This document shows positions 10,355 to 20,449 of a DNA stretch of 59,184 nucleotides, one piece after another; position 1 is the first letter of the stretch, and each line of letters starts with the position of its first letter. Made by a program: the position numbers and the translations under genes. This DNA is from Gammaproteobacteria bacterium (GTDB lineage Bacteria; Pseudomonadota; Gammaproteobacteria; Pseudomonadales; Pseudohongiellaceae), in NCBI GenBank assembly GCA_019654215.1, contig BPDI01000016.1:1-59184 (forward strand), in the 5' to 3' direction. The notes beneath the pieces are model-generated. The model did no database searches and was not told the DNA's origin. It saw nothing but the letters and a program-made list of their open reading frames with translations.

Positions 10355-11730
10355 ATGTCCAGAAATCAGCAATCATCCAAAGGACTCGATCGCCGCAGTT
10401 TTATGAAAGGTGCGGGAATGACTGCACTCGCAGGAGCAGCTGGAAGCGTTGCTACAGTGGCTAGCACTTCTGCATCCGCCCAAGAATCATCTTCACTCGA
10501 TATTCCTAAGCTCTCTAACGGTAAGTTTGATTTCGACACAATCTATAACCGTGTTGGAACTAACTGTGCTCGTTGGGATTCTCCGCCCAGAAATTATCCT
10601 GGTGGTGAATTCGAATACGGGATGGGTGTGGCTTCAATGGACTTCGAGTGTGCCCCTTGCATTACCGAAGCATTGCAGGAGCGTATCAAACATCACAACT
10701 GGGGCTATCTAGCTTCAACTGATGGATTACGGGACGGCATTATCCGCTGGAATGGAGAACGTCATGGCGTTGATCTTGATCCATCAAACGTAGTCATCTC
10801 CGATGGCGTTTATCCAGGCATGATCGCGGCAATGCGCGCTTATGTTCCAAGAGGAAGCAAACTACTTTTATCGACACCTGCTTATTCTGGATTCTATGGA
10901 ATGGCTAGAGCAGCAAATGTCGAAATCATCGACAGCGAAATGCTTTATGCAAATGGACGTTACGAAATTAACTGGGAAGATCTTGAAGCCAAGATGACTC
11001 CAGATGTTCGCGCTATGATTGTGTGTAATCCACAGAACCCAACCGGTAATGTATGGACTGAAGAAGAACTACTTCGAGTTGGTCGTCTCTGTCTTGACCA
11101 TAATATTGTTGTTCTGTCTGACGAGATTCATTCTGATGTAATTCGCTCTGGGCATAAATTCACACCATTTGCGAGCCTGCCGGATGAAGCAGTGGTTAAC
11201 AATAGTGTTTCATTTAATGCTATTAGTAAGACATTCAATCTGGCTGGAATGAAGAATGCTTACTACTATTCTAAGAGCCCAATCACTCTTGGTCGTGTTA
11301 ACAAATATCACAGAGCTGAGTTAAGCACATTAGGTGTTGTTGCTAACGAAGCAGCGTACAACCATGGTGGTGAATGGTTTGATGAAGCAAACGCTTATAT
11401 GGATGACACTCATTCGTACGTCGAGAGCTACATTAACCAGTATATGCCAACCGTTGGCTATACTCGTAACGAAGGTACCTTCATGACATTCCTTGATTTC
11501 ACCAAGATAATGGAATCAGTCGGTGCCAAAGAACTTTATGAGTCAGCTGGTAAAGCTAGTCCTGAACATTACTTTCAGGATTGGATGGTGCATAACTCAG
11601 GTGTGTATCTGAATCCAGGGGTTAGTTAGGAGAGGGCGGGGCAAACCACATGCGAATGAACATCGCGTCTTCCCGTGTAGTCATTAAAGAAGTATTGGAT
11701 GCAATGGCGGCATCGGTTAATAACGTTTAG
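10355..11730 (+). CDS. Tat-exported PLP aminotransferase, PatB/MalY-like (late frameshift)
   Basis: A fold-type I PLP enzyme with a Tat signal (LDRRSFMKGAGMTALAGA, then ASAQE). The body resembles the PatB/MalY C-S lyase and aminotransferase group: WGYLASTDGLRDGI, CNPQNPTGNVWTEEEL, LSDEIHSDVI, and the PLP lysine in NAISKTFNLAGMKNAY. The frame ends early at TAG after LNPGVS. Adding one T there restores SYGEGGANHMRMNIASSRVV, the conserved end with the substrate-binding Arg, and a stop at 11728-11730. AAGGGGGGAAAG precedes the ATG. The 198 bases upstream hold no gene that I trust. Exported members of this family are uncommon. Confidence 0.82.
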
Positions 11731-11828
11731 CTTTTGAGACCCATAGGAAATAATAAAAGAAAGAGTAGAAGGGAAGACTCGCACAAGGAAGATAGAAAGC
11801 ACGTAAAAAATATCTACCACAAATGGAG

Positions 11829-11860
11829 AGGCAGTGTTGTTTTTAATGACACTGCCTTTT
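11829..11860 (+). terminator. rho-independent terminator after the PatB-like gene
   Basis: AGGCAGTGT (11829-11837) pairs with ACACTGCCT (11849-11857), followed by TTTT and GCTTTT. It lies just upstream of the amidase and argues that the amidase starts at 11882 and not at the in-frame GTG/ATG codons within the hairpin. Confidence 0.8.
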
Positions 11861-11881
11861 GCTTTTCTGGATTCTTATTCA

Positions 11882-13294
11882 ATGATTGATTCGATTCACT
11901 TCGCCAGTATTAGCAAAGTTGCCGATTTACTCCAAAGGAAAGAGATCTCAGCGGTGGAGCTTACTGAATTTATGCTAAATCGCATTGAAGCTCTCGATGC
12001 AAATCTAAAAAGCTACGCAACGATATGTGCGGATCATGCAATGGAAGCTGCGATCAAAGCAGAACGTGAAATTATAGCTGGCAACTATCGCGGACAGCTC
12101 CATGGTATTCCAATTGCAGTAAAAGACCTTTGCTTCACTAACGGAATTCCTACAGTTGGTGGTCTTAAAGTGCGAAGAAACATCGTTCCCGATTTTGATG
12201 CAACGGTGGTGGAAAAGCTGAGCGATGCCGGATCCGTCTTACTGGGAAAACTCAATCTAACTGAAGGCGCATTGTCCGGCTATAACCCGGATTTTGATAT
12301 TCCAATTAATCCATGGGGATCAAAACTTTGGGCTGGCGTTTCATCATCTGGTTCCGGTGTAGCCACTGCAGCGGGTCTATGTTTTGGCTCGTTAGGAACT
12401 GATACCGGCGGCTCAATTCGCTATCCATCCATGGCAAACGGAATCGTTGGACTTAAACCGAGTTATGGCAGAGTCTCTCGCTTTGGTGTCATGGAACTCG
12501 CCGGCACACTTGATCACGTTGGTCCAATGACACGATCAGTGGAAGATGCGGCAATCATGTTTGAAGTAATCGCTGGTCATGATGAAAAGGATGCAACTTC
12601 TATCGACGGTGAGGTCCCTCAAATTGTTAGTCAACTTAATGGAGATATCGCTGATCTAAAAATCGGTGTTGATGAGTCTTACCTAAAAGAAGGAACAGAT
12701 CCCGGATTAATTTCTGCAATTGAAAACGCGATTGAATCTTTTATGGACCTGGGCGCTAACATTGTAGAAGTATCTATGCCCGCTTCTGATCCCAAGGAAC
12801 TTCGAAATCTTTGGTTACCAATTTGTGGGTACGAAGCAGCAAAAGCTCATGCTGATACTTTTCCAGAAAGAGAAGATGAATACGGTGGTTATCTAAAGGG
12901 CGTTTTGGAACTCGGTTTATCCATGTCGGAAGATGATTACCGGGATGCGATGAACAAGCGTGCCGAATATTCAAAACAATTTGAGGCGGAACTAGAGAAA
13001 GTCGATGGAGTAATTTGCCCAGCCGGTGGCTTTGTTTTTGAGGCGGACAAAGAAGCGCAGTATGGTGATGCGGTAGCGATGAAAGATGTAATCAAACATT
13101 TTCAAGGTCAGTTCACTATACCGGCAGATTTGGCCGGAACACCGGGACTAATTCTTCTCTGCGGATTCTCCAAGGATAATCGACCATATGCACTGCAATT
13201 ATTAGGGCCGAATTTTTCGGAATTAAATCTTTGTAGACTTGGTCATGCATATGAACAAGCCCATGATTGGCACCAACACCATCCATCAATCTAA
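11882..13294 (+). CDS. amidase signature family hydrolase
   Basis: An intact 470-residue amidase of the GatA/AtzF superfamily, with no signal peptide and therefore cytoplasmic. The Ser-cisSer-Lys triad is visible: Lys81 in GIPIAVKDLC, Ser155 in AGVSSSGSG, and Ser178 in GTDTGGSIR. I start at ATG 11882 because the longer frame would run through a transcription terminator. No GatB or GatC lies nearby, so it is more likely a small-molecule amidase than the tRNA amidotransferase subunit. It is followed 39 bases later by a GST gene on the same strand. The substrate cannot be told. Confidence 0.88.
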   Translation: MIDSIHFASISKVADLLQRKEISAVELTEFMLNRIEALDANLKSYATICADHAMEAAIKAEREIIAGNYRGQLHGIPIAVKDLCFTNGIPTVGGLKVRRNIVPDFDATVVEKLSDAGSVLLGKLNLTEGALSGYNPDFDIPINPWGSKLWAGVSSSGSGVATAAGLCFGSLGTDTGGSIRYPSMANGIVGLKPSYGRVSRFGVMELAGTLDHVGPMTRSVEDAAIMFEVIAGHDEKDATSIDGEVPQIVSQLNGDIADLKIGVDESYLKEGTDPGLISAIENAIESFMDLGANIVEVSMPASDPKELRNLWLPICGYEAAKAHADTFPEREDEYGGYLKGVLELGLSMSEDDYRDAMNKRAEYSKQFEAELEKVDGVICPAGGFVFEADKEAQYGDAVAMKDVIKHFQGQFTIPADLAGTPGLILLCGFSKDNRPYALQLLGPNFSELNLCRLGHAYEQAHDWHQHHPSI

Positions 13295-13333
13295 AAACTA
13301 AACCTATTAAAGGATACAAAAAGGAAAACTGCA

Positions 13334-14167
13334 ATGACCGGATTTGTTCCCCCGAAAGTTTGGAAATGGGATGCACAAAGCGGCGGAAGGTTTGAAAAAA
13401 TAAACCGCCCTACCGCGGGCGCCCAGGAAGAAAAAGAACTTCCAATCGGGAAGCACCCTTTGCAATTGTATTCGTTGGGAACTCCGAACGGTGTGAAAGT
13501 AACAGTAATGCTTGAAGAGCTTTTAGCCTTTGGACATGGAGGCGCCGAGTATGATGCTTGGCTCATCAAGATTAATGAGGGCGAACAGTTTGGTAGTGGC
13601 TTTGTTTCTATTAATCCAAACTCAAAAATTCCAGCGCTACTAGATGTTAGCACTGATCCCCATACTCGCGTCTTCGAATCAGGCGCCATACTGGTTTATC
13701 TCGCAGAAAAGTTTAATGAACTTATTCCGACAGATCCTTGCGCACGAGCGGAGTGTTTTTCTTGGCTGATGTGGCAAATGGGTGCGGCACCTTTTCTCGG
13801 GGGCGGTTTTGGTCATTTTTATGTTTATGCGCCAGAGCGATACGAATATCCAATAAATCGCTATACGATGGAAGTAAAACGGCAACTCGATGTATTGGAT
13901 CAGAATCTCGCCAATCGACGGTTCATGTGTGGTGACGAATACAATATTTCTGATATCTCGATTTACAGCTGGTATGGACCCCTCGTCATTCGGACTCTTT
14001 ATAAGGCTCAGGAATTTCTGGATGTCGAGTCATATAGAAATGTTGTGCGTTGGGCCAGAGAAGTGGAAGAGCGTCCAGCAGTAATTAGGGGTCGTCGGGT
14101 TAACCGAACCTGGGGGCCAGAAGAATTGCAGGTGCCAGAGCGCCATGATACTAGCGACCTGGACTAA
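13334..14167 (+). CDS. yghU: glutathione S-transferase, YghU type
   Basis: An intact 277-residue Nu-class GST/disulfide-bond oxidoreductase that closely follows E. coli YghU. It has the long N-terminal extension (PPKVWKWD, RPTAG), then KHPLQLYSLGTPNGVKVTVMLEE, INPNSKIPAL, FESGAILVYLAEKF, GAAPFLGGGFGHF, INRYTMEVKRQLDVL, and the C-terminal RPAVIRGRRVNRTWG. YghU binds two glutathiones and reduces disulfides and peroxides, using a threonine in the TPNG loop rather than a cysteine. It lies 39 bases after the amidase and may share its transcript. It is cytoplasmic. Confidence 0.93.
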   Translation: MTGFVPPKVWKWDAQSGGRFEKINRPTAGAQEEKELPIGKHPLQLYSLGTPNGVKVTVMLEELLAFGHGGAEYDAWLIKINEGEQFGSGFVSINPNSKIPALLDVSTDPHTRVFESGAILVYLAEKFNELIPTDPCARAECFSWLMWQMGAAPFLGGGFGHFYVYAPERYEYPINRYTMEVKRQLDVLDQNLANRRFMCGDEYNISDISIYSWYGPLVIRTLYKAQEFLDVESYRNVVRWAREVEERPAVIRGRRVNRTWGPEELQVPERHDTSDLD

Positions 14168-14276
14168 AACGACTTTAATTGGTAATAAGTAACCACTAGA
14201 CTTTTTGTGACTTAGTTGATTAACTCGGTTTCAGAATAACAAACAAATCAAAGTAACTTTAATGAGAAGGATTACG

Positions 14277-15038
14277 ATGAAAATTACGAACTTTTTTCTT
14301 GCGATAGTTTTACTTGCTGCGCCATTGTTAGCCAGCGCCCAATTGTCTTCGGTACAGCAAAAGGTGCAGGGGATTATGGCAATGGACCACCGCACCGATG
14401 CGGAGCTGGCACGAGATGATGATAGAGACCCAGTTAATGCGATTGAGTTTATGGGTATTAAAGATGACATGACTATCATTGAATTTATTCCTGCAGGTCA
14501 AGCGTATTACACGAAAATATTAGGGCCTTTGTTGAGAGATAATGGACACCTAATGGCAATCGACAGTCAAGGAACTTTTGACCGCTGGGGCGACTGGATT
14601 GAAATGCCGGAAATGGGAATGGTGCATCCAATTCCAATGGAATTAAGTTTTAATCGTGCAGAAGGTCGCTATGAGCCAGGTGAATTAAACTTCGGCTTGC
14701 CTCCAGGTACCGCAGATAAGTTTCTGTATATTCGCGAGTACCACAACTTCAACGCAGAAGACAATGCACGCATTAATGCTGCAGTTTACGACGCATTAAA
14801 GCCCGGGGCTGAATATGTAATCGTCGATCATACTCGTCGTCATATGCAGGGAGAGAACCGCGTTCTTGGCAGAAGAGAAGATCCAGTTACTGTTATTTAT
14901 CAAGTACAGCAGGCAGGCTTTGTACTTGATCGGGTATCAGACATGTTCTTCCAGGAAAGTGATGATCTCACTAAAGAAGTTGGTGAAATTCCAAACATGA
15001 CTGATAGATTTTTCCTGGTATTCAAAAAACCAGAATAA
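14277..15038 (+). CDS. exported methyltransferase-like protein
   Basis: An intact 253-residue protein with a Sec signal peptide (MKITNFFLAIVLLAAPLLASAQ). The rest has a class I methyltransferase outline: VNAIEFMGIKDDMTIIEF, a region like motif I at IPAGQAYYTKIL (71-82), then GHLMAID, AAVYDALKPGAEYVIVDH and a closing FFLVFKKPE. The glycine-rich SAM motif is poorly kept, and SAM is not expected in the periplasm, so enzymatic methylation is doubtful. Start chosen at ATG 14277, after AGAAGGA, and not at 14262. A strong terminator follows, so it is probably monocistronic. Related exported proteins are known as family members of unknown role. Confidence 0.75.
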   Translation: MKITNFFLAIVLLAAPLLASAQLSSVQQKVQGIMAMDHRTDAELARDDDRDPVNAIEFMGIKDDMTIIEFIPAGQAYYTKILGPLLRDNGHLMAIDSQGTFDRWGDWIEMPEMGMVHPIPMELSFNRAEGRYEPGELNFGLPPGTADKFLYIREYHNFNAEDNARINAAVYDALKPGAEYVIVDHTRRHMQGENRVLGRREDPVTVIYQVQQAGFVLDRVSDMFFQESDDLTKEVGEIPNMTDRFFLVFKKPE

Positions 15039-15052
15039 AAGTCATTAAAACT

Positions 15053-15087
15053 AAAAAGCCCCGGCGGCTATCCATCGGGGCTTTTTT
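15053..15087 (+). terminator. rho-independent terminator, probably bidirectional
   Basis: AAAAAGCCCCG (15053-15063) pairs with CGGGGCTTTTT (15076-15086). A-run on one side and T-run on the other suit both the plus-strand gene ending at 15038 and the minus-strand gene ending at 15104. Confidence 0.9.
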
Positions 15088-15103
15088 GTTCCAGATTTAA
15101 AGC

Positions 15104-17701
15104 TTAGCGAGAAGGAAAACCTCCAATCCAAATTGGGCTGGACCAGGCAATCGCATCGTTAGCCTGTTCAACCTTGAAATAATAATAATCACCTTGGTCT
15201 GGAAAACTGGGATCGTCGAAAGAGAAACTAATGTCTTTCGTACCTTCGGTGATTACTCTTCTTACGGTAATTGCATCTTCTGGATAATCAGGTCCTGCTA
15301 GTGTTCTGGTTATTTTTCCTTCTTCTAACTCGGAAAGCGCGATATCTGTTTGAGTTGCAGCTATAGTTGCATGAGGTCGATAGAAGGGTGGCGCAGATCC
15401 GGTTTCTGTAGTTTCGTCTAAATCAAAACTTATCATTGTGTTTTCATTTACACCTGTAAGCGTTAACAAGATCGAGCTCGTGTCGCCACGGGTATTTGTA
15501 CGAAAACTAATTGTATTGTTGTCAACCACCATCGCTTGAGTAAATGGGTTGAAAAAATCCATGGACTTAGCTTCGATAACTGTTGCATTAGTTACGTTTA
15601 AGTCTCCAGCCCAGTGACGCCAGCCCCTTGGTGCATCGCCACTAAAGTATGGAGTTGGATCTGAAGTAAAACTAATTAGCAGTTGTTGTTCTATGCTAGC
15701 TGAGTTTTCAAGTAGATATTCTTCTTCCCAAATCACTTCATCGTTCTTTAAAAGTTGAATGGATTTAAGTGGTGCAGTGCCAATGGCGCGACCGCTGACT
15801 ACCCGAGAATCTGAATAGTCAGCACGTTGACCCATTCCAGTCCCATTGACGTCAAAATCCAGAATGATGCGATCGCCAGTTGTGGCGTAAGTTCGTTTCG
15901 CTTTCATCCCATCGAAAATCGCATCGCGTGATCGCTCTGGTGCCAAAACTGCACCCAAACCGCCGCGCTGTGCCAGTGAATTGCGGTGGGGTGCTGAATA
16001 TCCTGGCCGCGACAAGTGGTCGTCCGATGCCGCTACTACACCGACTTCATGGCCGTGGGAAAGATAAGCTTCCATAAACCATTGAAAGGATCCATGCATG
16101 GACATAATTTCTATTATTGGTTCTAACTGCGGATCTGATTGTCGAAAATCACCTGGGTTGTGCGCGTGGGGAATAACGACAATATTATTGGGGTCATGAC
16201 GCTCGTGTAACTCTGCATATAATGAAGAAAGACAGGGAATTCCATTGCAGATACTGGTATCTGATCTTCGATGGTTCGAAACAATACATTGTGGTGACCA
16301 CCGAAGCGGGTATGCCTAGTCCATTCCCAACCCAAATAAGGAACAAACTTTCCTGGTTCATCGTACTCTGCACTGGTGCGGCGAATTAAATCCCACTCAC
16401 CAGCGTCGAGCCACACGTCATGTTCGGAATGGGTGACATAATCTAATCGTGCATCATCTCGCGCGAAGCGCATAAAATAATCTACCGTTCCGATGCCTTC
16501 GGAATAACCGCTATGACCGTGCGTATCACCCCAATAAATACGAAACTCTGGATTCTCTTCTACCAAGGATGGGGTTGCCTTCACCAGTAATTGATCCATC
16601 TGCGCTGCGAATAGAAATCCAATACACGCCTGGCTCATTTAAAGCTAAATCCATAACAGTTATGGCACTAGTACCAGCATTTGTTGTTGCAACAATTTCA
16701 TTGTTCAACAAAACTTCAAAAGCTGGAATGTCACCGGTGGCACGATTAAAGTATTGATCTTGTGCGCGTACTGAAAGTTCAAAAGATTCTCCAGGTTCAA
16801 CAACACTCGGCGCAAATCCATGTACACCTGTTGTCTCACCGCCGACGATTTCAAATGGAGTAATTGGTAGAGAGCGCCATTCACTCGAACCATCTAAATC
16901 AACATAAAGTGGTAGAGGCATACGTTCACTTTCGAAAGTGGGCGTCATTATTCCTGAGCCACCCTGACTTCGATCACCGTAAGTAATGGTGACACTGGAG
17001 CCACGATCCAATTCACCTTCAACCACGCGAAATGTAATTGCAGGCTGTGGGCTGCGGAATCCACCATGAGGTCCGGAGGCCATTATTGTTTCGCGCTCAA
17101 ATACAGCATCGTCATCGTCTGTCGAGATACTCACATAACCGGCAGCAGCGGGATTTTCAGTTTGAAACGTTCCCCAGTTTGCATTGAAATGCCGAGCTAC
17201 CCAAAACCCACCACCAGTCACTATTGGCTTGGTACCAACACGCCAGGTTTGACGTAACTCCGCCATGGAGCTAACAACGAAAGGTCCTAAAGTATCACTG
17301 GTTAGTAAGCCTAGTGATCCTTCTTCATCCCGCAAGATGAATTCACGAATAAATTGATCAACGTTTCTTGATTGGTTCACAGCTTGCTGCCCAGTAGGTG
17401 CAAGGGTTGCTTGTAGACGAACTCGCGGAGCATCTATGCCTACTTCACCGCCGGCCATGGCATAGGCATCTATCCAGTCAGCAAGCAGGTCCGCTCGTTC
17501 TACTATTGAAGATTCATTGGTGGCTTCACTGGCCAAATCGGATTTAAGCTGATCAACTCTCGCTCTTAGCTCAGGAGTCATATAGTCATCAGGGACTACG
17601 TGCCGTTCTCCTTCATTTGTACAAGCAAATAGCAAGGCCAAAATAGTGATTGCAATTAGCAATCGAATTTCCGTTTTTTTGAATGAATTTGTGAAGATCA
17701 T
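15104..17701 (-). CDS. DUF3604 lipoprotein (two frameshifts)
   Basis: Three overlapping frames make one lipoprotein of about 865 residues. It starts with a lipobox LLFAC after a hydrophobic run. The N-half is beta-rich. The C-half is DUF3604, a PHP-like metal-dependent fold: FRIYWGDTHGHSGYSEG, DYVTHSEHD, VVIPHAHNPGDFR and GVVAASDDHLSRPG supply the His/Asp clusters. The first break is an extra base in GGGG at 16571-16574. The second is near 16245-16255, after DQIPVS; past it the frame reads GIPCLSSLYAELHERHDP. I start at ATG 17701. No partner gene is evident. Function is unknown; a surface or periplasmic hydrolase is the likely class. Confidence 0.8.
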
Positions 17702-17852
17702 TTTTGCTACTCTCACTTCTTATCTGCAGAGAAACCTACACTAGGCATTTTTATTTTGCAGTAAATCGAAATCTATTACTAATTGCTTTAAGCTGCATTT
17801 AACTTCTATCCTTAAAATTCGGCCAATAAGAACTAAGAATAAAGGGGCAAAT

Positions 17853-19031
17853 ATGAAACGCAGACAGTTTGTAAAAGCAACTGCAGGTGCTGCCGTCCTG
17901 TTGCGACCAACAAGACTATTTGCACAGTCCTTTGATTTGGTGGTTCGAGGTGGGCGGGTAATTGATCCATCCCTCAACCTGGATATGGTCGTCGATATTG
18001 GCGTGGTTGGAGACCGAATTGCTGCAGTTGCGCCAAACCTCGGCAGCGCAGCGGATGCGGAAATAGATGCCCGAGATAGAATTGTGATGCCAGGAATTCT
18101 CGATATTCATGCACACTACGCACAAGATTCTGAAGGTCCTCATATTTGTTTGTCCGATGGCGTTACTGGGTGGGTAGATGCTGGGTCGGCCGGTGCAGAT
18201 AACATCGACGAAATCGTTGCGGTAGCAAGATCAGCCCCACAGTCTGCTGGCATACTTCTTAACATCGGCAGGCGAGGTGTCATTCCAGAAGGGGATACGG
18301 CAGACATTTCATTAGCTAATGTTGAGGTTGCAAAAGCTGCTATTGCGCGCAATCTTGATTACGTTGTCGGTGTTAAAGCGCGTATGACGGAGGGTGTAAC
18401 TGCTAATGACATAACGGTGATACGCAGAGCTCAGGAAGTTGCCAGTTATTTCAATCTGCCATTAATGATTCACATGGGGCAGTCCGCTTCACCCATGGCT
18501 GAACTGGTGGCTGAATTAAAACCTGGTGACATAGTTACACACATGTATGCCCCGCCGCCTAATGCCATAGTTGACGATGCAGGCAACATTTTTCCTGAGG
18601 TGTTAGAAGCCCGTCGCCGCGGTATCTTTTTTGATGTCGCTAATGGACGTATCGATCATCTGCGCTGGGATACTTTCGATGCGATTATGGCTGCAGGTTT
18701 TTGGCCGGACACTATTTCTACCGATGGATTTTCCACCAGTCGCAGCGCACCCGGTGTGAGAGATTTTCCAAATATCATGTCGAAATTTTTAAATTTCGGT
18801 ATGCCATTAAGTGCAGTTGTATCATCTTCTACTCTAAATCCTTCTAGAGTGTTTCCGTTCTTGCGAGATAAAGGAACACTAAACGTGGGCGCTCCGGCAG
18901 ATATAGCGATATTGGAACTAAGACAAGGAAATTTCACCTTCGTAGACAACTATGAAAACCTGAGAGCAGGTACACAGAGATTGTTTCCATTCGAGACGGT
19001 ATTAGCAGGACGCCAAGTTCCAAGAGTTTAG
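17853..19031 (+). CDS. exported amidohydrolase/deacetylase-like metallohydrolase
   Basis: An intact 392-residue amidohydrolase with a Tat-like signal (MKRRQFVKATAGAAVLL, ending LFAQ). The metal site HAH is at 86-88 (GILDIHAHYA). Further features are GVTGWVDAGSAGADN, VGVKARMTEG with the lysine that would be carbamylated, LPLMIHMGQ, GDIVTHMY and TISTDGFSTS with the late Asp. It resembles the deacetylase/dihydroorotase-like group that includes exported D-aminoacylase relatives. It is divergent from the DUF3604 gene. It ends in a hairpin shared with the convergent gene. Confidence 0.85.
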   Translation: MKRRQFVKATAGAAVLLRPTRLFAQSFDLVVRGGRVIDPSLNLDMVVDIGVVGDRIAAVAPNLGSAADAEIDARDRIVMPGILDIHAHYAQDSEGPHICLSDGVTGWVDAGSAGADNIDEIVAVARSAPQSAGILLNIGRRGVIPEGDTADISLANVEVAKAAIARNLDYVVGVKARMTEGVTANDITVIRRAQEVASYFNLPLMIHMGQSASPMAELVAELKPGDIVTHMYAPPPNAIVDDAGNIFPEVLEARRRGIFFDVANGRIDHLRWDTFDAIMAAGFWPDTISTDGFSTSRSAPGVRDFPNIMSKFLNFGMPLSAVVSSSTLNPSRVFPFLRDKGTLNVGAPADIAILELRQGNFTFVDNYENLRAGTQRLFPFETVLAGRQVPRV

Positions 19032-19070
19032 AGAGAAGAATTCATAGTAGAAATCACTTCTTACTCTAAA
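19027..19070. terminator. possible bidirectional terminator between convergent genes
   Basis: TTTAGAGAGAAG pairs with CTTCTTACTCTAAA, with a two-base bulge and an 18-base loop, and ATTTCATTTTT follows. The stem includes the stop codon of the amidohydrolase gene. It is weaker than the other terminators. Confidence 0.4.
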
Positions 19071-19084
19071 ATTTCATTTTTAGT

Positions 19085-20407
19085 TTAATCATTACCCCCA
19101 GCGCTGAGGCGACGATCATGAATAATCTGTTGATAGTCTTCGTCGGTAAGGTACGTGACGTTCACATGAGCATGATACATATCATCGTAACTGCGCTGAC
19201 CCCAGCCAACCCATTGCGTTGGATCCGGGTTGTGGGGGTTTTCTGCAGTGTTGTCATGCCAGGCAGTAATTTTCAAAATGGTTCCCGCTGGCAGTAGTGG
19301 CGCTGAATCCTCTGAGTACACATAGTTTACATGCCAGTTAAAATTGAAGTTATCAACGTGGCTCAACATTTGAACCTGGCCATTTGGTAGAATTGCTTCC
19401 ATCGACATGGCTTTACCACGGATATGCATATGGGGTTGATAGTTTTCTAATCTTGCGTGGGTAACCAGAGGTACATAAGCGTGGTGGGTACTGATCTTAC
19501 CCGGCGGTATATCTAGTGTATCCATTGCTTGCATCACACCGAGTGCTTGTGAATAAACTCGATACTTCGGAACAAAACCTTCTTGGTGAAACCAGATTCC
19601 AAGTTCAGTTTGGGCAGTGATTTCCTCTCCTACTGAATGGTAGTGATTATCAAAGGCGACTCTTGAGCCAGCCTTCATTAACTTTCCAGTATTTTCACGG
19701 AAAACATCGCCGATCTTACCTACTGCGAATTCTGTTAAATAGCTACCTCTGCCGGGTACATCAACTGCGGGACTGAAATCGCTAGGCTCTTCTTCCTGTT
19801 GTACATAGACAACGGCATGGTGAGTTACCGGACGCGATTCCATTGTTGGTCTTACTTCCATGCCGGTTACCCAACGATCTTCGGTAAGACCAGTTTCGAT
19901 AATTGGTGTCCACCATTGATCCTGTCCTTGCGCCGATTGAGTCCATGGCGTTGAACGAACAATCAAATCAGGTTCGCGGCCGTATTTTTCAGCTAAACGC
20001 CAAACATCGTCCGATGGCCAATCGATCGGTGCTGGTAGGTCTTCAGGATTTCCTTGCGGAGCACCTAAATCAACCCATGCAGCAATGGTGGCAATTTCTT
20101 CATCGCTTAGAGAAACATCATTATCGTATCTTTGAATTCCAACGGTTTTATCTAAATGCCAGGGTGGCATTTCTCGTGCTTCGACTCGCGCCTTGATAAC
20201 CGGTGCCCAAGGTCTGACTTGTTCGTAAGTCATCAAAGCCATTGGCGCCATCTGGCCAGGCCGATGACAGGTGTGACAATTTTCCTGGAGTATAGGAGCA
20301 ACATCTTTACTGAAAGTGATTTCTTCCTGAGCGTATGTGGCTCCTGCTGCGCTTAACATTAAAACGCCAGCGAAAAATCTTGTTTGAGTTTTCCAAACTG
20401 TATTCAT
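19085..20407 (-). CDS. cytochrome c fused to type-II copper (ascorbate-dependent) monooxygenase-like domain
   Basis: An intact, secreted 440-residue protein. A signal peptide ending TYAQ is followed by a haem c site CHTCH at 44-48 within ITFSKDVAPILQENC. The C-terminal two thirds resemble the copper core of peptidylglycine and dopamine monooxygenases: the His pair in VTHHAVVY (196-197), NHYHSVGE (His255, His257), and the HxH of YQPHMHIRGK (326-328), with a later DDMYHAH. So copper and haem ligands are both present. A haem domain could feed electrons to copper in place of ascorbate. I start at ATG 20407, which follows AGGTGAAG. It lies downstream of the secreted unknown gene, 42 bases away. 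Confidence 0.82.
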   Translation of the reverse strand: MNTVWKTQTRFFAGVLMLSAAGATYAQEEITFSKDVAPILQENCHTCHRPGQMAPMALMTYEQVRPWAPVIKARVEAREMPPWHLDKTVGIQRYDNDVSLSDEEIATIAAWVDLGAPQGNPEDLPAPIDWPSDDVWRLAEKYGREPDLIVRSTPWTQSAQGQDQWWTPIIETGLTEDRWVTGMEVRPTMESRPVTHHAVVYVQQEEEPSDFSPAVDVPGRGSYLTEFAVGKIGDVFRENTGKLMKAGSRVAFDNHYHSVGEEITAQTELGIWFHQEGFVPKYRVYSQALGVMQAMDTLDIPPGKISTHHAYVPLVTHARLENYQPHMHIRGKAMSMEAILPNGQVQMLSHVDNFNFNWHVNYVYSEDSAPLLPAGTILKITAWHDNTAENPHNPDPTQWVGWGQRSYDDMYHAHVNVTYLTDEDYQQIIHDRRLSAGGND

Positions 20408-20449
20408 AATCTTCACCTGTATCATCGAATCGTTTTGTTAATTCGCAAT

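Noticed and set aside
10267..10464. A basic, Pro/Lys-rich frame with TTG start before the PatB-like gene
   Set aside because: It runs into the real Tat signal in another frame and looks like translated low-complexity leader sequence.
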